A stretch of DNA of 36,694 nucleotides. It comes from Myxococcales bacterium UBA5297. GTDB taxonomy: Bacteria; Myxococcota; Myxococcia; Myxococcales; UBA5297. Positions 24,554-31,471 of this stretch are shown in pieces. The stretch is from contig DHSB01000173.1 of the NCBI GenBank assembly GCA_002408385.1, positions 15,740-52,433 on the forward strand. The letters run 5' to 3'. The notes beneath the pieces were generated by a model. The model was not told the origin of the DNA. It worked only from the letters and a program-made list of their open reading frames with translations, and did not search any database. Position 1 is the stretch's first letter. The number at the start of each line of letters is the position of its first letter. The translations under genes and the position numbers were made by a program.

Positions 24554-25081
24554 TTACGCCCCTCTCTTCGCCTGCAGGTACTTTTCGATGCCCTCTCCGG
24601 TCTTGAGCAGGTTTGGGGTGAGCGCGCCGACGACCACCTTCTCGATGACCGGGCGCACCGTGCCGGCGAACAGCCTGGGGATGTGCGCCTTCTCGAGGTT
24701 GAGCACGAGCTCGCCCGCGATGCGCAGCTCGGTGCCGCTGCCGTCCTCGTGGAAAGTCGTCGCGCCCTTGCAATCGACCAAGCCCGGGAAGGCGTGAGTC
24801 TCGATGTGCCAGCGGCACTCCCACTTCGGCCCGTCCCACTGCGCCCGGTCGGTCCACTGCAGCATCTCGGGCTTGAGGAACTTCTTGGCGACCGACGGGA
24901 TCTCGGTGCTTGCGGTCCACAGGTTGACGAGCTTGACGACCTCGGCCTCCTCGCTGCGCTCCTGCACGATGATCGACGAGACGTTCGGAAGGAACGGGAC
25001 CGTGTCGGCGAGGTGATCGCGGTAGGTGCTGAAAACCAGGTCACGGGGGAAGGAAAGCTTGGTCTTGGCAATCAGGTCCAT
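24554..25081 (-). CDS. SRPBCC (START-like) domain protein
   Basis: 175 aa starting MDLIAKTKLSFPRDLVFSTY. The opening (strand, then FPRDLVFSTYRDHL helix), the central WDGPKWECRWHIETHAFPG strands, ATTFHEDGSGTELRIAGELV and the long C-terminal helix ending GIEKYLQAK follow the helix-grip SRPBCC/polyketide-cyclase-like fold, close to DUF2505-type proteins. These bind hydrophobic ligands; no catalytic residues can be named. It is the last of a minus-strand row after the kinase and lipoprotein genes. Confidence 0.75.
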   Translation of the reverse strand: MDLIAKTKLSFPRDLVFSTYRDHLADTVPFLPNVSSIIVQERSEEAEVVKLVNLWTASTEIPSVAKKFLKPEMLQWTDRAQWDGPKWECRWHIETHAFPGLVDCKGATTFHEDGSGTELRIAGELVLNLEKAHIPRLFAGTVRPVIEKVVVGALTPNLLKTGEGIEKYLQAKRGA

Positions 25082-25177
25082 GGCGTCTCCCTGTCGAAGG
25101 CGGTGAAGCGGAGGATTCCTAGCGGATTGGCGCGCGGCGAGCCAGCCTCTTGCCGGCCGGACGCGCGCCGCGATGGG

Positions 25178-25633
25178 TCAGTCGAGGTCGGACTCCAGGC
25201 GCAGCTCGGTCTCGCCGTCGAACTCGATGGCCAGCCTCTCGCCGGCCCTGACGGCATGGAGCGCTCCGCGCACGACGAGCGGCACGGGCTCCTCGCGCTC
25301 GGCCCGCTCGCGCACCGGGCGCGGAAGGTTGAGGAAGGCGAGCGCGACGGGCAGGGAGAGCGTCGCTTTTTCGTCCGCCGCCACCTCCGCGCGGAGGCGA
25401 ACCGTGCCGGTGGCGAAGCTGCGCGCGTCGAGCAGGACCTCGAAGTCGGCCTCCTGGACGGTCAGCGTCGCCCCTGGGTTGTCGATGACGAGCAGCGCCT
25501 CGAGCCGGGCGCGCTGGCGCTCGAAGGCCTCGACGCGGATGAGCTCCACCCTGGCGCTCGGCTCGGGCCGGCGCGACAGGACGTGCGGCGCGGGCGCGCA
25601 GGCGCCCAGCACCAGAACGCCCAGGGCGAGCAC
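25178..25633 (-). CDS. LEA14/WHy-like lipoprotein
   Basis: The readable domain runs from a hydrophobic segment with lipobox LVLGAC to the stop. It then has alternating strands: RVELIRVEAFERQRARLEALL, VIDNPGATLTVQEADFEVLLD, and ADEKATLSLPVALAFL. This is the pattern of LEA14/water-stress-hypersensitive domains, which form small beta-sandwich proteins. The start is uncertain. GTG at 25633 gives a signal sequence lacking its basic residues (the codons just upstream read RRAR). The only upstream ATG (25870) would put about 80 repeat-derived residues in front. The dispersed element directly upstream may have displaced the original start. Probably anchored to a cell-envelope membrane. Confidence 0.65.
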   Translation of the reverse strand: MLALGVLVLGACAPAPHVLSRRPEPSARVELIRVEAFERQRARLEALLVIDNPGATLTVQEADFEVLLDARSFATGTVRLRAEVAADEKATLSLPVALAFLNLPRPVRERAEREEPVPLVVRGALHAVRAGERLAIEFDGETELRLESDLD

Positions 25634-25675
25634 CCTGGCGCGCCGGTATCCGCCGGGCCGGCTCGAGAGGCGTCG

Positions 25676-25866
25676 GGAGATCTCCTCGAACGCGGCCCGC
25701 CCTCTCCGGTCACCTCGCGCGAAGTCGAGAGGCCCAAGCGTAGGCCGGGCCTGCGAGGCCGAAGTCGAGGGGGCCTTCGACTCCGCTGCCGGCGCTCGCG
25801 CGTCGGGAGCTACGCTCGGGGTGAGCGGAGGCGGACGGAGGCGATGGAGGATTTCTCGAGGGCTCT
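25676..25866 (-). repeat. Dispersed MITE-like element, copy 2 (opposite strand)
   Basis: About 190 bp. Its reverse complement starts CTCGAGAAATCCTCCATCGC directly after the kinase stop codon and aligns through GAGCGTAGCTCCCGACGCGC and AGCGGAGTCGAAGG with the copy at 28717. It ends GAGATCTCCCGACGCCTCTCGAG. Relative to the shorter copies it carries extra internal sequence with CCGGTCACCTCGCGCGAAGTCGAG. Confidence 0.7.
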
Positions 25867-26781
25867 TCATGCCTCGGGCGCGAGCGACTCCGGCGAGAGC
25901 GCAAAGCCGGCGCGCCGCGAGAGCACTTCGAGGGCCTTGAGAAACTCGCTCGCGTCCTGGAAGCGCAAGGCGGGGTCGGCGAAGCAGGCCTTGCGCACGA
26001 TCTGGACGAGCAGCTCGGGCAGGTCTTGGCGAACCGTCGAGAGCAGGGGGACGCGGCACTCGCGGGCGCGCTGCATCGCCTCGTACTCGCTCCCCGGGTC
26101 GATGAGCGTCTGGTTCGTCAGCAGCTCCCAGAGGATGACGCCGGCGGAGAAGAGGTCGGCCCGCTTGTCCATCGGCTTGCCGAGCACTTGCTCGGGCGAC
26201 ATGTAGGTGATCGTGCCGCGCAGCGCGCCCCCCTCGCCGTGCGCCGGAGTGCCCTCGGCGAGCGCGACGCCGAAGTCGGTCAGCTTCACCTCGCCGGCCT
26301 TCGAGACGAGCACGTTGGCGGGGTTGATGTCGCAGTGGACGATCGGCGCGGCGCCCTCGCCGTGGCGAACCTTGTGGACGTATTCGAGGGCCTTGAGCAG
26401 CTCGTGGGCAGCCCAGACCGCCGCGGGCATCGAGACGGGCACGCGGCGGCTTCGGGCCGCCTCGGCGATCTGCGCCAGGCTCTTTCCGTCCACCAGCTCC
26501 TGCACCATGAAGTAGTCGGTCGCCTTCTTGAAAACCTTGTAGGTGCGCACCACGTTGGCGTGCTTGAGGCGCACGCACAGCTTGCCCTCCTCCACGAACA
26601 GGCTGATGAAGGCGCGCTCGGCGCGGAAGTTGGGCAGCAGGCGCTTGAGGACAACCTGGTCGGGCTCCTCGGCCGACTTCTGCGTGCCCGCTCCCGCCTG
26701 CGCCCGATAGACCTCGGCCATGCCACCGGTCGCGATGCGGTCGAGCAGTTGATAGCCCCCCAGCACGGTTTCCATAGCCAT
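25867..26781 (-). CDS. Hanks-type Ser/Thr protein kinase
   Basis: 304 aa from the ATG at 26781 (MAMETVLGGYQLL), with GGGAG 8 nt upstream. A single cytoplasmic kinase domain without a membrane segment: glycine loop RIATGGMAEVYRA, ATP lysine K46 in VVLKRLLP, DFG aspartate D169 in KLTDFGVAL, activation loop to YMSPEQ, and LFSAGVILWELLT. The catalytic loop is atypical, HCDINPAN, with C150 for the usual arginine and N for the usual lysine. The catalytic D151 and N156 are kept, so it is probably active and resembles RD-minus kinases. It is divergent from a pseudokinase-PP2C gene that could oppose it. Confidence 0.92.
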   Translation of the reverse strand: MAMETVLGGYQLLDRIATGGMAEVYRAQAGAGTQKSAEEPDQVVLKRLLPNFRAERAFISLFVEEGKLCVRLKHANVVRTYKVFKKATDYFMVQELVDGKSLAQIAEAARSRRVPVSMPAAVWAAHELLKALEYVHKVRHGEGAAPIVHCDINPANVLVSKAGEVKLTDFGVALAEGTPAHGEGGALRGTITYMSPEQVLGKPMDKRADLFSAGVILWELLTNQTLIDPGSEYEAMQRARECRVPLLSTVRQDLPELLVQIVRKACFADPALRFQDASEFLKALEVLSRRAGFALSPESLAPEA

Positions 26782-26868
26782 CTCGAGCGCTCCCAAAGCG
26801 AAGAGGGCCCTCCCGCGTGCGCCGGCGTAGCGGCGACCCCGGTGGCGGCCGGGGAGGACCAACGCTCG

Positions 26869-26874
26869 ATTCTA
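26869..26874 (-). promoter_or_regulatory. Candidate -10 (TAGAAT) for the kinase gene
   Basis: Minus-strand TGTGTAGAATCG contains TAGAAT about 88 bp upstream of the kinase start. The same hexamer occurs on the plus strand at 27079-27084 before the divergent gene. No good -35 is visible. Confidence 0.25.
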
Positions 26875-27078
26875 CACATTGAGGCCTGTAGGGCAGGCAA
26901 GAAACCCTCGGCCGCCCGCGCGCCGACGCCACCCGTGCGACCTTTTCGCCGCAGGCCAAGGGCCCGCGCCGGCTTCGCCCGCTCGTTGAGCCGACGGCGA
27001 GGGCGGCGCCGCTTCGGCGGCTGGCAGGGGGGCTGGACCACAAGTGACTAAAAGCGCCCACGGGGAAGGCCTGCCCGC

Positions 27079-27084
27079 TAGAAT
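27079..27084 (+). promoter_or_regulatory. Candidate -10 (TAGAAT) for the pseudokinase-PP2C gene
   Basis: CCGCTAGAATCCCGAGCCCATG places TAGAAT only 9 bp before the ATG at 27094, so a transcript from it would be leaderless or nearly so. No clear -35 is present. The rest of the 312-bp divergent region 26782-27093 has no gene. Confidence 0.25.
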
Positions 27085-27093
27085 CCCGAGCCC

Positions 27094-28713
27094 ATGACGA
27101 CCAGACCGAAGTCGCTCCGAGCGCTCGAAGCGGGAAGCCGGATCCAGATCGACGCCCTCGAGCTGACGCTGGGCTCCGCCCGTAGCCTCGAGGCGCAGGG
27201 CTGGTGGCGCCAGGGGCGAGAGGCCAGCGGAGCGGCGCATCGAGTCCTCGAGCTGCCCGCCGACGCAGTCCCGCCCGCGCTGGTGCGCGCCTTCGAGATC
27301 CCCGGCGTCGCCGCGCCGTGTGCCAGGCAGGAGAGCGAGGGTCGCGCCCTCTTCGTCTTGCGGGAGGCCCCCGGCCCGAGCCTCGAGTGGCTCCTGAGGC
27401 GGCGCGAAGGCCTCGCGCTGTGGGACGTGAGCCTCGTCGAGTCGCTGGTGGCCCTTTTCCAGCGCGTGCACGACGCCGGGCTTTTCTTCGGACACCTCGC
27501 GCCGGCGATGTTCAGCCTGGCGGCGGACGGATCGCTACAGCTCGAGGAGCCCGACCGGTTGCGCTTGGCCGGCGAGGCGTCCGACCGCGAGCTGAACCTC
27601 TTCAGCGCTCCCGAAGTGGCCGGCGGCTCGAACGGCGGCCCGCGCTCGGATCTCTTTGGGCTCGGCATGCTCGCCTACGGCCTGCTCACCGGACGGCTGC
27701 CCGCTCACCGCGGCGACCTCCCGCTGCCGAGGGTCTACCGCCGCTCGCTCCCGCACGGCGTGGCCACCGTGCTCTCGCGGGCGAGCGCGGCTTCGATGCA
27801 GGCGCGCCACGAGAGCTGTCGCGCGTTCGCCGAAGACCTTCGCGCCCGGACAGTTCCCAAGGGCGCGAGCCCGGAGGGCGTCAGCGTCGGGGCGGCGAGC
27901 GAGATCGGGCGCATCAAGCGGCAGGCGATGCCGGTCAACCAGGACGCCTGGTACATCGGCCTGGATGCGGCCTCGCGCCGCGGAATCCTCCTCGTCGCCG
28001 ACGGGGTCTCGACCGCCGACGTCGGCTCGGGGGATCTTGCCTCGGGGATGGTGCGCGAGGCGGTGCGCGACTCGTGGGAGGGCGCGGTCGGTGAGATCCT
28101 GCGCACGCACAAAGGCCCTTTGCCCGACGAGTGGGCCAAGGCGGCGCTCGAGGCGATGCTCGAGGACGCAAATGCGCGCATCTACGCCTTTCTCAAGCAG
28201 CCGATCTTCGTCGGCTCGCTCGGGCCCTCGACCCATCCGCCGGGCTCGACGGCGGTGCTGTGCATCCTCGACAGCGACAAGCTCACCGTCGCGAACCTGG
28301 GCGACAGCCGCCTCTACCTGCTGCGCGAGGGCGCGCTGGAGCAGATGACCGTGGATCAGGACCTGCGCACCGAGCTGCTGCAGGCGGGGCGCGATCCGCG
28401 GGCGCTGCCGGACCCGGGAGCACTGGGCGCGCTCACCCAAAGCGTCGGCAGCTTCTTCTTCGACCCCGAGGGCGGAATCACCTCGCGAAGCCTCGAGCCC
28501 GAGGTGACCGAAATCTACTTGCGCGCCGGAGACCGGCTGCTCTTGTGCAGCGACGGCGTGCCCGACTGCCTCGGCGAGAACGCCGAGGCGCTCATCGCCC
28601 GCGAGCTGGCGCTCGGTGACGAGCCCTCGGAGATCGCCGCGCGCCTGTGCCGCCTCGCCGACGAGAGCCTCGGAGCCGACAACATCACGGCGCTCGTCCT
28701 GCTCGCCGTCTGA
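27094..28713 (+). CDS. Pseudokinase-PP2C phosphatase fusion protein
   Basis: 539 aa. Residues about 10-260 follow a Ser/Thr kinase fold: helix pattern SLVESLVALFQRVHDAGLFFG, FSAPEV as the APE motif, and DLFGLGMLAYGLLTGRLP. However, the catalytic loop is FGHLAPAM (residues 132-139), so the catalytic Asp is His134 and the metal Asn is Met139, and no DFG is present. It should be a pseudokinase. Residues about 275-539 are a PP2C phosphatase: VNQDAWYIG, ADGVS (D303), GSTAVL, NLGDSRLYLL, CSDGVPD (D487) and ADNITALVLL (D529), with the metal-binding aspartates intact. Soluble. It is divergent from an active-looking kinase, suggesting a kinase/phosphatase pair in which the pseudokinase senses or docks the partner (inference). 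Confidence 0.9.
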   Translation: MTTRPKSLRALEAGSRIQIDALELTLGSARSLEAQGWWRQGREASGAAHRVLELPADAVPPALVRAFEIPGVAAPCARQESEGRALFVLREAPGPSLEWLLRRREGLALWDVSLVESLVALFQRVHDAGLFFGHLAPAMFSLAADGSLQLEEPDRLRLAGEASDRELNLFSAPEVAGGSNGGPRSDLFGLGMLAYGLLTGRLPAHRGDLPLPRVYRRSLPHGVATVLSRASAASMQARHESCRAFAEDLRARTVPKGASPEGVSVGAASEIGRIKRQAMPVNQDAWYIGLDAASRRGILLVADGVSTADVGSGDLASGMVREAVRDSWEGAVGEILRTHKGPLPDEWAKAALEAMLEDANARIYAFLKQPIFVGSLGPSTHPPGSTAVLCILDSDKLTVANLGDSRLYLLREGALEQMTVDQDLRTELLQAGRDPRALPDPGALGALTQSVGSFFFDPEGGITSRSLEPEVTEIYLRAGDRLLLCSDGVPDCLGENAEALIARELALGDEPSEIAARLCRLADESLGADNITALVLLAV

Positions 28714-28716
28714 AGA

Positions 28717-28880
28717 TCCGTCGAGAAATCCGTCTTCGCCTCCGTCCGCTTCCGCCCACCCTGAGCGTAGCTCCCGACGCGCGGGCGGCGGGAGCGGAGT
28801 CGAAGGGCCCCCAGACCTCCGCTCGAGGTGCTCGAAGGGGGCGGGCCGAGCTCAAGGAGGATTTCCCGACACCTCTTGAG
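28717..28880 (+). repeat. Dispersed MITE-like element, copy 3 (reference copy)
   Basis: About 164 bp, starting GATCCGTCGAGAAATCCGTC three bases after the PP2C stop and ending AGGATTTCCCGACACCTCTTGAG. The ends are inverted (TCGAGAAATCC / GGATTTCCCGA). Internally it has CACCCTGAGCGTAGCTCCCG, GCGGGAGCGGAGTCGAAGGG and GGGCCGAGCTCAAGGAGG. It aligns end to end with the copies at 6228, 25676 and 30342. No coding capacity. The remainder of the 536-bp gap 28714-29249 holds a short heptamer patch (28960-28993) and no supported gene. Confidence 0.7.
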
Positions 28881-29249
28881 TTTCCGGCGGCCGGCACGAC
28901 AACCGGCCCTCCGCGATCGTGCCGTGGCGCAGCAGATCGCGCCGGAAACCCGGCTTTTCACTCCCAACTCCCAACTCAAGACTTCCAACTCACTCGACCG
29001 TCGGACTGCCTCGCCGGGGAGCCGGATGCCTGCTCGCCCGCTCGGGGGAAGAGTGTAAATTCCTGAGCAAAGCGCACATCGAGACGCGTATGCTAGTGCA
29101 CGAGCCTCGACGCTTTTCGCCGTCATCCAAGGTGCGCGGTCCCGCCAACGCGGGGCCGGTCCGGGGTGCCGGCCGGGCGGCGAGAGCAGGAGAACGCGAG
29201 AGACCAAGCCAGAACGACTCAGACACTCCCCCTCTCTCGCGGAGGACGC

Positions 29250-30251
29250 ATGCCCGAGCTTCGCAAGGACCCCATCATCGGCCGCTGGGTGATCATCGCA
29301 ACCGAGCGCGCCAAGCGCCCCACCGATTTCCAAATGCTGCGCGTCGAGCAGAAAGGCGGCTTCTGTCCCTTCTGTCCCGGCAACGAGGAGGGCACCCCTC
29401 CCGAGGTGCTCGCCTATCGGCCCGGGGCGGCGCGGCCCAACGGCCCGGGCTGGAGCCTGCGGGTGGTGCCCAACCGTTTCCCCGCGTTGATGATCGAGGG
29501 CAGCCTCAACCGCGAAGGCGACGGCATCTACGACAAGATGAGCGGCATCGGCGCCCACGAGGTGATCATCGAGACCGCCGATCACTCCAAGGGGCTCGCC
29601 TCGAGCAGCGAGAAGGAGGTCGAGGACGTCCTGTGGGCCTGGCGCGACCGCATCAGCGATCTGCGGCGCGACACCCGGTTTCGCTACGTGCTCATCTTCA
29701 AGAACCACGGCGAGGCGGCCGGCGCGAGCCTCGAGCACTCGCACAGCCAGCTCATCGCCCTGCCCATCGTCCCGCGGCGGGTCACCGATGAGATGGAGGG
29801 CGCGCGCCGGCACTTCGAGTCGAAGGAGCGCTGCATCTACTGCGACATCGTGCGCCAGGAGAAGAAGGAGCACGCGCGCATCGTGTACGAGAACGAGGAG
29901 ATGCTCGTCGTCGCGCCCTGGGCACCCCGCCGGCCGTTCGAGACCTGGATCCTGCCCAAGAACCACGTCTCGAACTTCGAGGACTCGCAGAAGAGCGAGT
30001 TTCGCGGCCTGGCCAACGCGCTGCGCACGACGCTGCGCAAGCTCGACGCGGCGCTCGAGAACCCGCCGTTCAACTTCATCCTCCACACCTCGCCGCTCAA
30101 CCAGCGGGGCCTGGCGCACTATCACTGGCACGTCGAGCTGATGCCCACCTTGACCAAGGTGGCCGGCTTCGAGTCGGGCAGCGGCTTCTACATCAACCCG
30201 ACCCCGCCCGAGGAGGCGGCCGCGTTCCTGCGCAGGGCCGACGGGATGTGA
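29250..30251 (+). CDS. galT: Galactose-1-phosphate uridylyltransferase
   Basis: 333 aa from the ATG at 29250, with GGAGG 4 nt upstream (29241-29245). A Leloir-type GalT of the HIT superfamily: opening RKDPIIGRWVIIATERAKRP; first metal motif CPFCPGNE; VVPNRFPAL; active-site block EHSHSQ with H163, H165 and Q167, the second histidine being the uridylylated nucleophile; a second CXXC (CIYC); ETWILPKNH; and HYHWHVELMPTLT. It swaps UMP between UDP-glucose and galactose-1-phosphate. Sequences of this short form also include ADP-glucose/Gal-1-P adenylyltransferase-like enzymes, so the nucleotide partner is not certain. No other Leloir gene is adjacent; a strong terminator follows. Confidence 0.92.
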   Translation: MPELRKDPIIGRWVIIATERAKRPTDFQMLRVEQKGGFCPFCPGNEEGTPPEVLAYRPGAARPNGPGWSLRVVPNRFPALMIEGSLNREGDGIYDKMSGIGAHEVIIETADHSKGLASSSEKEVEDVLWAWRDRISDLRRDTRFRYVLIFKNHGEAAGASLEHSHSQLIALPIVPRRVTDEMEGARRHFESKERCIYCDIVRQEKKEHARIVYENEEMLVVAPWAPRRPFETWILPKNHVSNFEDSQKSEFRGLANALRTTLRKLDAALENPPFNFILHTSPLNQRGLAHYHWHVELMPTLTKVAGFESGSGFYINPTPPEEAAAFLRRADGM

Positions 30252-30280
30252 CGGCGCTCGAGCGGGGGCCAAAAAAACCG

Positions 30281-30316
30281 AAAGCCCCGTGCGCCCAGGG
30301 CGCGCGGGGCTTTTTT
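30281..30316 (+). terminator. Strong intrinsic terminator after galT
   Basis: AAAGCCCCGTGCGCCC pairs with GGGCGCGCGGGGCTTT through about 14 bp with one G-T pair, directly followed by TTTTTT. It starts 30 bp after the galT stop. A run of seven A's at 30271-30277 on the other side gives a T-tract for minus-strand transcripts, so it may work in both directions. Confidence 0.9.
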
Positions 30317-30341
30317 CCTTAGAGTGACTGGTCGAGCCAGC

Positions 30342-30506
30342 GTCAAGAGGTGTCGGAAATCTCCTTGGATTCGGTCCGGGCCCCCGTTCACTTTCGAGCG
30401 GAGGCCGAGCCTGCGAGGCCGCAAGTCAAGGGGCCCTTCGACTCCGCTCCCGCCGCTCGCGAGCGGAGCCGGGCGGAGCTGAAGAGGGTGTTCTCGACGC
30501 CTCTGT
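30342..30506 (-). repeat. Dispersed MITE-like element, copy 4 (opposite strand)
   Basis: About 165 bp. The left end TCAAGAGGTGTCGGAAATCTCC is the reverse complement of the right end of copy 3, and the right end (GTGTTCTCGACG) matches copy 3's left end. Internal CCCTTCGACTCCGCTCCCGC matches in reverse complement. The rest of the 397-bp gap 30252-30648 holds the galT terminator and, at 30609-30648, GGGCGAAGCCCGGGTCCTCG plus CTCGACTGCC, a fragment of the hairpin family. Confidence 0.65.
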
Positions 30507-30648
30507 CAGTCGGGCAAAGGGCGTTTCAAGGACGGTCGACCTTCAGGTCGGCCAAGCTGGTGCTCGACTTGCGGACCGGCGCAGCAGGCCGCGCCGCGGC
30601 CGGCAGAGGGCCCGGGCGAAGCCCGGGTCCTCGACTCTCGACTGCCGC

Positions 30649-31377
30649 CTAGAACCCGTCGTCCGGAGCGCATACCCCGGCCATCCCCGGCATCGGCTGC
30701 TGGCAGATGAAGGGCGAGACGCACTCCTCGGGCTTGGTGCACATGCTGCTGAGGCCGCCGTTGCTGCAGAAGCCGACCGGGTCCGTGCTGGTCATCTTGA
30801 CGCAGACCCAGTTGGCGGGGCAGTTGCCGGCCTCCTTGCACAGCCCCGGCAGGCAGACCCGAGCCTTGTTGGTGATGAGATTCTCGTTGCACAGCGCTCC
30901 GAACAGGCCCGCTGGGCAGGTGCCGTCCTCGCCGCAGGCCGAGAAGGTCATGCACTGAGGGTCTTGGTTCTCGTCCTCCTCGATGCAGAAGGCGTTCTCG
31001 GCGCAGCCGTCGTTGAACGAGTCGGGGTTGCAGGTCTGCTTGGGCTGCTCCTTGGCGGTGCACAGGCTCTGAACGCAGGTCTGCGCCTCGGGGCAGGGCG
31101 TGTCGGGGCAGGACTTCACCACTTTGTTCTGGCACAGGCGCGACCACTCGGTGTCGCAGTACTGATCCGCGGCGCAGTCGCCATTGCTATTGCAGCCGAG
31201 GGCGCACAGGCCGTTGTAACAGAACTGGCCGGTCGGGCACTTGTTGGCGTCGCCGCAGGGCTTGCTCGCGCTGTATCCGCCGGTGCCGTCGGGCGACTTG
31301 TCCTCGGGCTCGGTGGCGACATTGCCGCAGGCGGCGGCGAGCAGGGCGGCTGCAAAGAGAGTGAGAAGGCGCTTCAT
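30649..31377 (-). CDS. Cysteine-rich lipoprotein
   Basis: 242 aa from the ATG at 31377, with AAGGAG 6 nt upstream. The signal peptide MKRLLTLFAAALLAAACGN ends in lipobox AAAC, so it is lipid-anchored. The mature part contains more than twenty cysteines in repeated small modules such as CPTGQFCYNGLCALGC, CAADQYCDTEW, CAENAFCIEED and CPAGLFGALCNEN. These resemble the Cys-rich (Dickkopf/EGF-like) lipoproteins common in Myxococcota, which are probably disulfide-bonded outer-surface proteins. It lies 94 bp downstream of the caspase-like gene on the same strand, so it may belong to the same regulon. Function unknown. Confidence 0.85.
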   Translation of the reverse strand: MKRLLTLFAAALLAAACGNVATEPEDKSPDGTGGYSASKPCGDANKCPTGQFCYNGLCALGCNSNGDCAADQYCDTEWSRLCQNKVVKSCPDTPCPEAQTCVQSLCTAKEQPKQTCNPDSFNDGCAENAFCIEEDENQDPQCMTFSACGEDGTCPAGLFGALCNENLITNKARVCLPGLCKEAGNCPANWVCVKMTSTDPVGFCSNGGLSSMCTKPEECVSPFICQQPMPGMAGVCAPDDGF

Positions 31378-31471
31378 CTGTGTCTCCTTATCGGGCGCCG
31401 AGGCGCCGGTTCGAGTTGGCCTTTGCGCTTGTCTGACCCGCGAGAGACCGAGCCTGTGCAACTGTTTGTCG

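Noticed and set aside
23330..26206. Plus-strand open frame of over 900 codons through the barrel genes, SRPBCC and lipoprotein genes
   Set aside because: It crosses several genes and repeats in the wrong frame and has a typical GC-shadow composition.
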